A stretch of 64,000 nucleotides of DNA from Phenylobacterium sp. NIBR 498073 (GTDB taxonomy: Bacteria > Pseudomonadota > Alphaproteobacteria > Caulobacterales > Caulobacteraceae): the NCBI RefSeq assembly GCF_027286305.1, contig NZ_CP114599.1:1984001-2048000 (forward strand). The letters are read 5' to 3'. A program made the translations under genes and the position numbers. Positions 36,229-44,484 of this stretch are shown here, piece after piece; position 1 is the first letter of the stretch, and each line of letters opens with the position of its first letter. Below the pieces are notes generated by a model that saw only the letters and a list, made by a program, of their open reading frames with translations, ran no database searches and had not been told where the DNA came from.

Positions 36229-36707
36229 ATGAAGACCCTTCTACCTGCCGCGGCGATCCTGGCCGCCGCCGCTCTTGGCGCCACCTCCGTTCAGGCGGCG
36301 ACCGTCGTCACCTTCTCGGAGCGACCTCCGCCCACGCCGCCACCGTCGCCACCTTCAACGAACTGAAGACCGACGCGATGTTCAAGCTTCATGGCGCTAA
36401 GCCGATCACATCCGGCGGCCTGATCTTCCAAACCAGCGACCAGATCAATGGCTTCGCCTCCTGGGGCACGAACCCGAGCAATGCGGACCCGACCGGGGCC
36501 ACCCTGATGAACTGGGGCAGCAACGCCATTTTCACGGTCAGCAAGGCCGGCGGCGGCCTATTCGAACTGGCCTCGCTCGACCTGGCCGACAACTACAACG
36601 TCGGGGCGGATAAGGGCCCGATCATTTCCGGCGCCCGCCGTCATGACGGGCGGCCTCGGATTGTGGGCCTTGCGGGGATAGACGGCTCACGACGGCCTCT
36701 ACCCTGA
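36229..36707 (+). pseudogene. Chimeric PEP-CTERM-type secreted protein, frameshifted and truncated
   Basis: A signal peptide MKTLLPAAAILAAAALGATS leads to VQAATVVTF. A second, similar junction, ATSAHAATVATFNELKTDAM, then begins at 36321 in another frame. The duplicated segments (36278-36315 and 36321-36356) suggest recombination between paralogous genes. The second frame continues with FKLHGAKPITSGGLIFQTSD, NWGSNAIFTVSKAGGGLFEL and DLADNYNVGADKG, a domain seen in PEP-CTERM proteins, and loses similarity near 36635. The PEP signal is absent, so the gene is broken. Confidence 0.6.
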
Positions 36708-36747
36708 CTGGTGGCGAAGAATTTTTGCAGCCGCAGTCGGCTCGCGG

Positions 36748-37713
36748 TCAAGCCGCAGGTTCGAGGCGGATCTCGCGCGCCGTTCGGCTGGCGACCTTGA
36801 GACCGTAGAGGTCCTTCACGGCGCCCACGAAAGCCTCGGTGTCGCCGGTCTCGAACGATCCGGAGACGGGCGTCCTGGCAAGGCCCGCCTCGCCAAGGAC
36901 GACCTTGGTGGCGCTATAGCGGTTGACCTGCTCGATCGCCGACTGAAGCGGTTGGTCCTGGAAGACCAGCCGGCCACTCGTCCAGCTGGTGGCCGCCACC
37001 GCGTCGATCGGCCTGGGCGCTGGAGCAGCAGTAGAAGTCCGGATCTCCTCGCCAGGGGCGAGCGTCCAGGACCTGCCGCTTGTGGCGGACATCACTTGCA
37101 CCTTGCCTTCGACCAAGATGACCTGGACGCCGTCCTTGTCCTGGCGGACGTCGAACCGGGTTCCGAGCGCGCGCACCGACGTCCCATTCGACTGGACGAC
37201 GAAGGGCCGGGCAGGGTCGTGAGCCACCTCGAAGAAGGCCTGGCCGCGGACCAGTACGATGGATCGCTCGCTTGGCCGCATGCGCACGCGCAGCTGGCTG
37301 TCGGTGTCGATGTGAAGACGCGAGCCATCCGCCAGGCGCACCAGGCGCTGCTCGCCTACGTCGGTGGAGTAGGCCGTCCCCATGTAAGCGCGGTAGCCAT
37401 AGACAAGCGCCGCGCCGCTAGATGCGACCAGGAAGGCGGCGATCAGGCCTTTGAGCACTGGCCCGGGGCGGCCGGGCTTCTTGCGATCAAGCGCTTCCTG
37501 GGCTGCGGCCTTGATCTCCTCGTCGGCCTTCAGCGCCTCGATGCGTTTCCAGAAGGCGTCGATGTCGTCATAGGCCTGACGGTTGTCGCCGATATTCCGC
37601 CATTCGCGGAATTCGCGAAGGCACTGGGTGGTGATGGTTGTGTTGTTGAGTTTCGCATACCAGCGGGCCGCCTCATCGCGGGTCTCTTTGGCGATGGGGT
37701 CCCTGCCGTCCAT
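36748..37713 (-). CDS. FecR family anti-sigma / sensor protein
   Basis: The 321-residue protein has an N-terminal DUF4880 domain (ETRDEAARWYAKLNN, FREWRNIGDNRQAYDDI) facing the cytoplasm and one membrane helix (GLIAAFLVASSGAALVYGYR). The periplasmic FecR domain follows (RLVRLADGSRLHIDTDSQLR, LVRGQAFFEVAHD, FVVQSNGTSVRALGTRFDVR), with a C-terminal secretin/TonB short domain. FecR proteins relay receptor occupancy to an ECF sigma factor. The partner sigma gene, 14 bases upstream, is truncated. Confidence 0.93.
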   Translation of the reverse strand: MDGRDPIAKETRDEAARWYAKLNNTTITTQCLREFREWRNIGDNRQAYDDIDAFWKRIEALKADEEIKAAAQEALDRKKPGRPGPVLKGLIAAFLVASSGAALVYGYRAYMGTAYSTDVGEQRLVRLADGSRLHIDTDSQLRVRMRPSERSIVLVRGQAFFEVAHDPARPFVVQSNGTSVRALGTRFDVRQDKDGVQVILVEGKVQVMSATSGRSWTLAPGEEIRTSTAAPAPRPIDAVAATSWTSGRLVFQDQPLQSAIEQVNRYSATKVVLGEAGLARTPVSGSFETGDTEAFVGAVKDLYGLKVASRTAREIRLEPAA

Positions 37714-37727
37714 GGGTCCAGCCTTGC

Positions 37728-38140
37728 CTAGTCGCGCAAGGCCTCCTCGCAGAGGGCCAAGGCGCGAGACATACGATACTCGACGGCCTTTACACTAAGG
37801 CCCCGCTCCACGGCGATCTCGGCGTACGACATCCCGTGGAAGCGATTCAATATAAACACGTCCCGGTAGAGTTCGGGAAGTCCCAGGATGATCTGCTTCA
37901 GTAGCAGGGTCATTTCCTGGTCAGCGTCCGTGAACGGCGCAAGGTGATCGGGGAGGGCGTCGACCTGAAGCGCGACGCCGCCGCGAACCTTGAATTTCCT
38001 CGCCTCGTCGATCGCGATGTTCCGGGCGATGCGCTGGAGGAAGGCGCGGGGGTGCCTCGCAACTTCACCTGAGGCCAGCGCGCGAACGAGGGTTTCTTGG
38101 GCGATGTCGTCGGCGTCCGCCCTCTGTTGTGGCGAGCTCC
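37728..38140 (-). pseudogene. FecI-like ECF sigma factor, 5' end lost at IS junction
   Basis: About 135 residues remain. Part of region 2 is seen in ADADDIAQETLVRALASG and HPRAFLQRIARNIAIDEARK, and region 4 in LLKQIILGLPELYRDVFILN, RFHGMSYAEIAVERGLSVKA and VEYRMSRALALCEEALRD. The start and most of region 2.1-2.2 are replaced by transposase sequence reading the other way from about 38140. The sigma factor should be non-functional, leaving its FecR partner orphaned. Confidence 0.85.
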
Positions 38141-38722
38141 GACGAAGGTCCTGGACGACTTCTCGCGCTACGTCGTGGCCTGGAAGCTGTGCACGACCAT
38201 GAAGGCCGACGACGTCACCGACACCCTGGAGCTGGCGCTCAAGGCCTCCGGCTGCGACCAGGTCCACGTCCGGCACAAGCCGCGTCTGCTGTCGGACAAT
38301 GGCTCGAGCTACATCTCTGGCGAACTGGCCCAGTGGTTGGGCCGGCAGGACATCACCCACGTCCGCGGCGCGCCCTATCATCCCCAGACCCAGGGCAAGA
38401 TCGAGCGCTGGCATCAGACCCTGAAGAACCGCATCCTGCTGGAAAACTACTTCCTGCCCGGCGTGGAGGCCCAGATCGGAGCCTTCATCGAGCACTACAA
38501 CCACGCCCGCTATCACGAGAGCCTGGACAACGTGACGCCGGCCGACGCCTACTTCGGACGGGCTGCCGACATCCTGCGCCGCCGCGCCAGCGTCAAGCGA
38601 CAGACCCTCGAACATCGGCGCTTGCAGCACCGCAAAATCGCCGCCTAGATATCAACCCCAGACGAGCCCAATCCTCCGCTAAATCCAAAGCCCCACTGTC
38701 CCAAAACTTCTGACGACGGACA
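38141..38722 (+). mobile_element. IS3-family insertion sequence remnant (transposase 3' half)
   Basis: The plus strand encodes the C-terminal half of an IS3-type OrfB/rve transposase: VLDDFSRYVVAWKLC (Asp), LLSDNGSSYISGELAQWL (Asp) and RGAPYHPQTQGKIERWHQTL (Glu). It stops at 38648. The right end is probably 38722, where the sequence reads inwards as TGTCCGTCGTCAGAAGTTTT, a TG-ended terminal repeat. The left end and OrfA are missing, so it cannot move on its own. Confidence 0.85.
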
Positions 38723-38813
38723 CTTCTCGCCCTGCGGTCCGCAGGCTGACCGCCAGAGACGTCGGGCGCCCGAAAGTGCGGGGCGCTGGCGTCCAGGGCG
38801 GCGATGGGGCCAG

Positions 38814-39218
38814 TCAGGCTTTGCGTTTGATGAAACCCTCAAGTCTGCTCGACTGCGCCACGGTGTTGGAGATCGTGCCGTACTTGCGGACATTCTTATG
38901 CAGCAGCTCAAGGCGTTGATCGCTCTCGTCTGTGTCTATGATCAGCTCGTAGTCGACCGAAACCATCATGGGCGGGGCGTCCTGCCGGACCCCATGCAGC
39001 CTGACCTCCACCCCTCGGAGATCGAAGTTGAGCATCGGCGTCGCGCGCTCGATACCCTTGATCATGCAGGCGGCGATTGAAGCTAGAAAAAGCTCGGCCG
39101 GATTGAAGGCGTCGGGGCGTCCGTTCACGTCCGTATCCAAGACGATTTCGGCCCCCTTGCAGGCGGCGAGGCTGCCGTGTTGATCCTGTCGTCGCGCGGT
39201 GACGTGGTACTCAAGCAT
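38814..39218 (-). CDS. OsmC family protein
   Basis: A 134-residue OsmC/Ohr-fold protein, MLEYHVTARRQDQHGSLAAC onwards. NPAELFLASIAACMIKGIER contains the conserved cysteine near residue 57 and GVEVRLHGVRQDAPP follows. OsmC proteins reduce organic peroxides using a cysteine pair, but here the second conserved cysteine is not obvious, so it may be a non-peroxidase member. ATG 39218 is chosen; TTG 39230 is too close to the preceding ORF. Confidence 0.87.
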   Translation of the reverse strand: MLEYHVTARRQDQHGSLAACKGAEIVLDTDVNGRPDAFNPAELFLASIAACMIKGIERATPMLNFDLRGVEVRLHGVRQDAPPMMVSVDYELIIDTDESDQRLELLHKNVRKYGTISNTVAQSSRLEGFIKRKA

Positions 39219-39226
39219 CGGAGACC

Positions 39227-39337
39227 TCAAGCTGTGCCGGGGACGAGGAATACCGGCGGTTCGTCCGTCGGCTTTTCGAGGAGCTGCTGTTCCGTCAGAC
39301 GAGCATAGACCTCGATCAGGTTGTCGTCAGGAGCCAC
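39227..39337 (-). other. Short ORF or gene remnant upstream of osmC
   Basis: A 36-codon reading (VAPDDNLIEVYARLTEQQLL, then EKPTDEPPVFLVPGTA) ends eight bases before the osmC start. It has protein-like sequence but no ribosome-binding site. It may be the C-terminal end of a truncated gene or a tiny leader gene. Confidence 0.3.
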
Positions 39338-39380
39338 TGCTCGTGCAAGGGCGCGCCTCGGGCATGGCCGCTAGCGCCTC

Positions 39381-39533
39381 ATGGGAACAAACGGGCCTCG
39401 TCATGCCTTGATCGGCCTCGCGCCCTTCATCGTCGGCGGCCCGGCGAGCGCCATTGTGTTCGACGATGTATGGAAAAGGGCGCCGCAGATGCGCCAGTCG
39501 CCGAGCGGCCCTGGCGCCGCTTCTAGAACCTAG
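39381..39533 (+). CDS. Possible small membrane protein
   Basis: A 50-codon reading starts at ATG 39381: MGTNGPRHALIGLAPFIVGG, then PASAIVFDDVWKRAPQMRQS and a stop at 39531. It has one hydrophobic segment and no clear Shine-Dalgarno. It could be a small gene or the end of a decayed one. Otherwise 39338-39677 shows no gene, and its right end should hold the promoter of the metal module. Confidence 0.25.
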   Translation: MGTNGPRHALIGLAPFIVGGPASAIVFDDVWKRAPQMRQSPSGPGAASRT

Positions 39534-39677
39534 CGCCTGAGCGAGTGTCCGGTCCGCCCAGACGTCAGGCGACGCCGTGTGATCGCACCTCGGCGCCGAG
39601 CCCCTGAATGGGACAATTGCGCCCGGCCGCAGGCGTCAGGGTGGACTTTCGCGGCCTAGGCATTAGTAGGCGCTGCA

Positions 39678-40103
39678 ATGTCGGGCTCGCGCACAACAGG
39701 CCTCAGGACGCCAGCCATCGCGCTGGTGCTGGCGTGCATGGCCATCGCCCTGCGCGTCTTCGTCCCGCATGGCTACATGGTGGCCACGACCGCGCCTTCG
39801 GGGACAATTCCGATTGTGCTCTGCACCTCGCAGGGTGCGCAGACCGTAATCATTGATGAGGCGGGCCAGGTCGTTTCGCCTCAGCCGCACGCCCCGATTG
39901 ACCAACCCGGCGATCAGAGGGGCGATAGTCCTTGCGCGTTTTCGGGCTTCGGCGGCGCTTTCGCTGCCCAGGCCCCGATGCTCTTTGCGACAGCGCACTG
40001 GACTTGGATCCGGCAATCCATAGTCGTTGAGCCCCAGACAACGCCCGGCCGCGGACTTGCCGCGCCGCCGCCGCCGGCCACCGGACCCCCGCTTCAGATC
40101 TGA
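39678..40103 (+). CDS. DUF2946 family protein
   Basis: The 141-residue protein has an N-terminal helix (TPAIALVLACMAIALRVFVP), then HGYMV and PIVLCTSQGAQTVIID. SPCAFSGFG contains a cysteine characteristic of DUF2946, and the C-terminus is proline-rich. DUF2946 genes commonly accompany copper or heavy-metal TonB receptors, as here: the OprC-like receptor starts 69 bases downstream. A periplasmic metal-related role is inferred. Confidence 0.82.
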   Translation: MSGSRTTGLRTPAIALVLACMAIALRVFVPHGYMVATTAPSGTIPIVLCTSQGAQTVIIDEAGQVVSPQPHAPIDQPGDQRGDSPCAFSGFGGAFAAQAPMLFATAHWTWIRQSIVVEPQTTPGRGLAAPPPPATGPPLQI

Positions 40104-40171
40104 CCCCGCCGAACTCCCGCGCGCAACAGCGACGGCTCGCGCGCATGTGCATCAGATCTAAGGCTCATTTC

Positions 40172-42331
40172 ATGTCTCGTTCGTTCAACGGCCGTACGGC
40201 CGTGCTCATGGCTGGCGCCTGCGTCGCCGCCCTCGCTACCCCGCTTTCCGCCCAGGCCCAGCCCGCAACCGCGCTCCCCCCCATTCAAGCCCGCGCGGCG
40301 TCAGAGGACGCCAGCGCGTCCAGATCGCCGAGCCAGATCGAGCTGACCGGCGAGACGCTCGCGCGGCGCGCCGCCGGCTCGGCCGACACCATGTCGCTGA
40401 TCGCGGGTGAGCCGGGCATGGCTGTCTCCGCCAATGGCGGCATATCCAGCCTTCCGGTGATGCGGGGGCTGGCCGATAGCCGGGTTCTGGTGACGGTCGA
40501 TGGCGTCGAGATCACCACCTTCTGCCCCAACAATATGAATCCCCCCGGCTCCTACATCCTGCCTGGACGGGTGGAGGGCATCTCCATCTTGCCGACCCTC
40601 TCGCCGGTCAGCGCCGGCGGGGACAACATCGCCGGCGTCATTGCCGTGACCACGCGGGCGCCAACCTTCGCCACCGAGGGCAAGGGCCTGCTCGTGACCG
40701 GCGAGGTCGGCGCCAGCTATCGTAGCGTCGCCGACGCCGTCGGCGCGACCGTCCAAGCCTCGGTCGCAGGAGAGCGGTACAGCATTGGCTACGAGGGCGC
40801 CTGGAACCGCGCGGGCAACTACAAGACGGGCGGGGGGCGGCGCGTCCGCTCGACCCTGTACGAGGCATACGACCAGGCGCTGACGCTTGCGCTGTTGACC
40901 GACCAGGGCGTGCTCAGCCTGCGCGCCGGCAAGCACTTCTCCCCATACGAGGGGTTTCCCACCCAGCGCATGGACCTGACCGAGAACGACAGCAGCTTTG
41001 CTGATCTTCGCTACGACGGGACCTACGGCTGGGGTGAAGTGACGGCCAAGGCGTCGTGGCGCTCGGTCGACCACGAGATGAACTTCCTGAGCGACAAGGG
41101 CGGATCGGCCGCCGGCGGCATGCCGATGAACACTCAGGGACGCGATCTTAGCGCCGCCCTGGCGGCAAGCATGCCGCTGAACGACGGCGGAGCGCTGCGC
41201 GTCGGGGGCGAGGCCCATCGTGCCGACGTCGACGACTGGTGGCCCCCCGTGGCGGGCAGCGCGATGATGGGGCCGCAGACCTATTGGAACATCAAGAACG
41301 GCCGTCGGGAACGGACGGGACTCTGGGCGGAGTGGGAAGGAAGGCGTTCGGCGCAATGGACCACCCTGCTCGGCGCGCGTGTCGAGCATGTCGAGACGGA
41401 CGCCGGTCCGGTTCAGCCCTATGCCTGGGGCGGCATGATGAACATGGCCGACGCCAAGGCCGCGCTCGCCTTCAACGCCCGCGACCGGGGCCGTGCCGAT
41501 GACAATGTGGATGTCACAGCCAAGGCGATCTGGCGGGCGAATGATACGACAAGTGTCGAGTTCGGCTACGCTCGCAAAACGCGCAGCCCCACGATCTACG
41601 AGCGCTACGCCTGGGGCATGGGGATGATGTCGAGCTCAATGACGTCCTTCGCCGGCGACGCCAACGCCTATGTCGGCGATCCTGATCTTGAGCCTGAGGT
41701 GGCGCACAATCTGGCTGCGACGGTTAAGTTCGCCAGTTTGGACGGAAGGCGCGGCCTGACGCTCAGCGCCTACGATTCGCGTGTCGAGCACTTCATCGAC
41801 GCCGTGAAACTGGCGGACCTGGCCAAGGGCTTTGTGCAGCTTCGCTTCACCAATGTGGACGCCCGGATCTATGGCTTCGACGCAAGCGGTCACGCGCAGC
41901 TCTGGGACACCTCGGCGTTCGGGCGAGGGACCTTTACGGGGGGGCTGTCGTGGGTCGAGGGTGAGAACCGCGACAGCGGCGACAGTCTCTATCACATGAC
42001 CCCGCTTACGCTTCGGCTGGGCGTGGAGCAGGTGAAAGGGCGCTGGACCAACCAGGCTGAGTTGGAGCTCGTCGGTGAGAAGGACGCGGTGAACGCACTG
42101 CGCCGCGAGCCGATGACCGCCGCCTATGCCCTGCTCAGCCTGCGCTCTGGCTGGAAGGGCGAGCGTGTGCGGGTGGATCTCGCCGTCGAGAACCTGCTTG
42201 ACGCCTCCTACGATCTGCCGCTCGGAGGCGTGTCGTTCGGAGACTTCAAGGCCGAGGGCGGCGTCCCCCCGATCCATCCCCTGCCGGGGCTGGGGCGGTC
42301 GATCAACCTCAATCTGGCCTATGCGTTCTGA
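40172..42331 (+). CDS. OprC/NosA-like TonB-dependent copper receptor
   Basis: A 719-residue outer-membrane receptor with a signal peptide ending LSAQAQ. The plug contains SSLPVMRGLADSRVLVTVDG and TFCPNNMNPPGSYI, which closely follows the CPNHMNPP metal motif of OprC and NosA. GGDNIAGVIAVTTR ends the plug. Methionine-rich loops (AGGMPMN, GSAMMGPQ, AWGGMMNM, YAWGMGMMSSSM) fit copper binding. The barrel ends LNLAYAF. It lies between DUF2946 and a TonB-like gene. Confidence 0.93.
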   Translation: MSRSFNGRTAVLMAGACVAALATPLSAQAQPATALPPIQARAASEDASASRSPSQIELTGETLARRAAGSADTMSLIAGEPGMAVSANGGISSLPVMRGLADSRVLVTVDGVEITTFCPNNMNPPGSYILPGRVEGISILPTLSPVSAGGDNIAGVIAVTTRAPTFATEGKGLLVTGEVGASYRSVADAVGATVQASVAGERYSIGYEGAWNRAGNYKTGGGRRVRSTLYEAYDQALTLALLTDQGVLSLRAGKHFSPYEGFPTQRMDLTENDSSFADLRYDGTYGWGEVTAKASWRSVDHEMNFLSDKGGSAAGGMPMNTQGRDLSAALAASMPLNDGGALRVGGEAHRADVDDWWPPVAGSAMMGPQTYWNIKNGRRERTGLWAEWEGRRSAQWTTLLGARVEHVETDAGPVQPYAWGGMMNMADAKAALAFNARDRGRADDNVDVTAKAIWRANDTTSVEFGYARKTRSPTIYERYAWGMGMMSSSMTSFAGDANAYVGDPDLEPEVAHNLAATVKFASLDGRRGLTLSAYDSRVEHFIDAVKLADLAKGFVQLRFTNVDARIYGFDASGHAQLWDTSAFGRGTFTGGLSWVEGENRDSGDSLYHMTPLTLRLGVEQVKGRWTNQAELELVGEKDAVNALRREPMTAAYALLSLRSGWKGERVRVDLAVENLLDASYDLPLGGVSFGDFKAEGGVPPIHPLPGLGRSINLNLAYAF

Positions 42332-42333
42332 GC

Positions 42334-43014
42334 TTGAGGCGCCGCCATATCGATCTCCGACTGGCCGGGGCGATCAGCGCCTCGACCATCTTGCACGCCG
42401 CGGCGTGGGTGGCAGCGACCCATGGGCCGCCGGCCGAGCCTGCGGCGCGGCAAATCCTGGTCGTCCAGCTGGTTGCGGCGCCGGCTTTGGCGCAAAGGCC
42501 GCCTGCGCCAGCCTTGCCCGCTCAAACCGAGCCAGCCCAAACCCGGCCCGCCCCGACGGGCCTTGCCATGGCGAGGTCGGCGGCCGGCCCAACTCCGACG
42601 CCGGATCCGTCCCTGGTCCCAGCGAGCCTCACCGGACCCACGGCGAAAGCCGTGGCTCCAATGGGCCCGCCAGTTGCGGTCATCCCGACTGATGATGGCG
42701 CCGACGCCAGACCTGCGAGCCCCTCGCTCGATGACTACCGGCGGCGCGTGTGGACCCATCTGGCGACGCATGCGCCTTCGGCTCCCCCGGGAACAGGGTC
42801 GGCGAGGGTGATGTTCGGGCTCGATGAGACCGGCGGCGTGCTCTTCGTGCGACTTGCGCGCTCCAGCGGTCGCCCGGCGTTCGACAGAGCCTGCCTAGCG
42901 TCGGTTCGCGCGGCCGCGCCCCTTCCGTCGCCGCCGGCTGGGACAGCCCGCGCTGATCTGGTGTTCGAGGTTCCAATTGAGGCCGCACGAGCCCAAGGCG
43001 CGAGGGGACGATGA
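42334..43014 (+). CDS. TonB family energy-transducer-like protein
   Basis: The 226-residue protein has an N-terminal anchor helix (AGAISASTILHAAAWVAA), a long proline/alanine periplasmic linker and a C-terminal TonB-like domain (DDYRRRVWTHLATHAP, ARVMFGLDETGGVLFVRLAR, GRPAFDRACLASVRAAAPLP, DLVFEVPIE). It starts at TTG 42334, three bases after the receptor stop. A dedicated transducer for that receptor is the simplest reading. The 43015-43224 gap to the convergent TolC gene shows no gene. Confidence 0.87.
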   Translation: MRRRHIDLRLAGAISASTILHAAAWVAATHGPPAEPAARQILVVQLVAAPALAQRPPAPALPAQTEPAQTRPAPTGLAMARSAAGPTPTPDPSLVPASLTGPTAKAVAPMGPPVAVIPTDDGADARPASPSLDDYRRRVWTHLATHAPSAPPGTGSARVMFGLDETGGVLFVRLARSSGRPAFDRACLASVRAAAPLPSPPAGTARADLVFEVPIEAARAQGARGR

Positions 43015-43224
43015 GGCGCCGCGACGCCTTGGACCCTGCGAAAGGCGGCCTGTCGGGGCGAAATCCCGGTCTCTCCGGAGAGCGACCGGCGGGAAGGTCA
43101 GCACGATGGCGTGGCTCGCGGTGACGCCGACGAGATGGGCTGGGCCGTGGGCCGACGTGGCGCTTCAACCCCCAACTGGAGCGTCCACCTGTAGCGATTT
43201 GAAGCACGGCGCGCCGGTAAATCG

Positions 43225-44484
43225 TCAGTCCTCGTCCGCCAACCACAGTTCGTGGGCGTCGAGAGCGAGCTTGAGCAGCGCGCGATGGGCCACGGAGCGG
43301 GCGGCCAGCTCGATGCGGCGCGCCTCGTAGGTCTGGCGTTCAGCCAGCAGGCGGTCCGAGAGATCGCGCTCGCCCAGCTCGTAGGCGCGGGAGACCCGGC
43401 GCGAGGCCTGTTGGGCCGCGCCGAGCGCCAGGGCCGCGTCCCGCCAGGCGTCGAGGGCGGCCGAGGCGGCGATGACGTCGGAATGGGCGGTGGCGCGCAC
43501 CTCGCGGGCGGTCATGGCGTATCGCGCCTCGGCGGCCGAGGCGAGCGCCGACTGCTGGTCCGCCGCGGCGCTACGGCGGGCGCCGCCGAACGGGGCGGAG
43601 ATGAAGACGCCGACGCCGCTTTCCTCGCCGCCGCGTTCGCTGAAAGTGCGCACGCCGATGACGGGGTCGGGCACGCGGTCCTGGCTGAACCTGCGCGCTA
43701 GGAAGCGTTCCCGATCGGCAAGCGCGCGGGCGATGACGACCTCATGGCTGCGCTGGACGATCAGATCGCTCCACTCGGCGAGCGGGCGCGCGGGCGCCGC
43801 CGGCGCGGGCGTCAGCGGCGCGGCGTCAGGCGCCAGGCCTGGGTAGCGGGCCTCCAGCTCGGCGCGGGCGGTCCGCTCGGCGCCCTGCGAGCGCGCGAGC
43901 GCGGCGCGGGCGCGGGCCTCCGCGCCCTGGGCCTGCTCCAGATCGAGGAGGGCGGCGTCCTGAAGCTCGACGCGGCGCGCCAAGGCGCGAACCTCGCGTC
44001 CGTAGACTTCGAGCTCCTCGGCGTCGACGGCGCGGGACTCGGCGGCCTCGGCCCAGTTCAGATAGCGTTCGGCGAGATCGAGCGAGGCCTGGTGGCGGGC
44101 GTCGTCGACGCTGTTATGGGCGGCCTTAACGCCCGCCTCGCCGGCGGCGCGATCGAGGGCCGCCTTGGCGGGCATGCGAACGCCCCGCGCCGCCTGCAGC
44201 GACCACTCGCCGTAGGTTCGCTCGCCGCGCACGCGGCGGTCGTCAAAGGCGGCCGTGAAGGTGGTTTCATGTTCCCCGACGGCAAGCATCCGAGCCTGGG
44301 CCTGGGCCCCCCCGAGCATGGCGCGCGCCTCCATCAGGGCGGGCGAGCCCTCCAGGACCTCAAGAATCTTCTGATCCGGCGGCAGGAAGGCTGGGCGAGC
44401 CATGCCGGACTCGGCCGCCGTGGCCTCAGGCGCGAGCAGGAGGAGGGCGAACAGGGGAGCGATCAAGGGGGCGGGGCGCATCAT
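43225..44484 (-). CDS. TolC family outer-membrane efflux protein
   Basis: A 419-residue exit-duct protein with a signal peptide ending APEATAAES and two long alanine-rich coiled-coil repeats (for example RYLNWAEAAESRAVDAEELE and LLDLEQAQGAEARARAALAR). SQDRVPDPVIGVRTFSERGG matches CzcC/CusC-type proteins. It overlaps the RND pump gene by four bases and completes a tripartite system with the next two genes. Confidence 0.9.
   Translation of the reverse strand: MMRPAPLIAPLFALLLLAPEATAAESGMARPAFLPPDQKILEVLEGSPALMEARAMLGGAQAQARMLAVGEHETTFTAAFDDRRVRGERTYGEWSLQAARGVRMPAKAALDRAAGEAGVKAAHNSVDDARHQASLDLAERYLNWAEAAESRAVDAEELEVYGREVRALARRVELQDAALLDLEQAQGAEARARAALARSQGAERTARAELEARYPGLAPDAAPLTPAPAAPARPLAEWSDLIVQRSHEVVIARALADRERFLARRFSQDRVPDPVIGVRTFSERGGEESGVGVFISAPFGGARRSAAADQQSALASAAEARYAMTAREVRATAHSDVIAASAALDAWRDAALALGAAQQASRRVSRAYELGERDLSDRLLAERQTYEARRIELAARSVAHRALLKLALDAHELWLADED

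Noticed and set aside
34417..36366. One 649-residue helicase-secreted protein fusion
   Set aside because: The helicase similarity stops near 36066 and a new signal peptide starts at 36229 in the same frame by chance; this is two remnants, not a designed fusion.
43015..43224. Cobalamin-type riboswitch between the TonB and TolC genes
   Set aside because: No B12-box or conserved core could be found, and the stretch lies between convergent genes.
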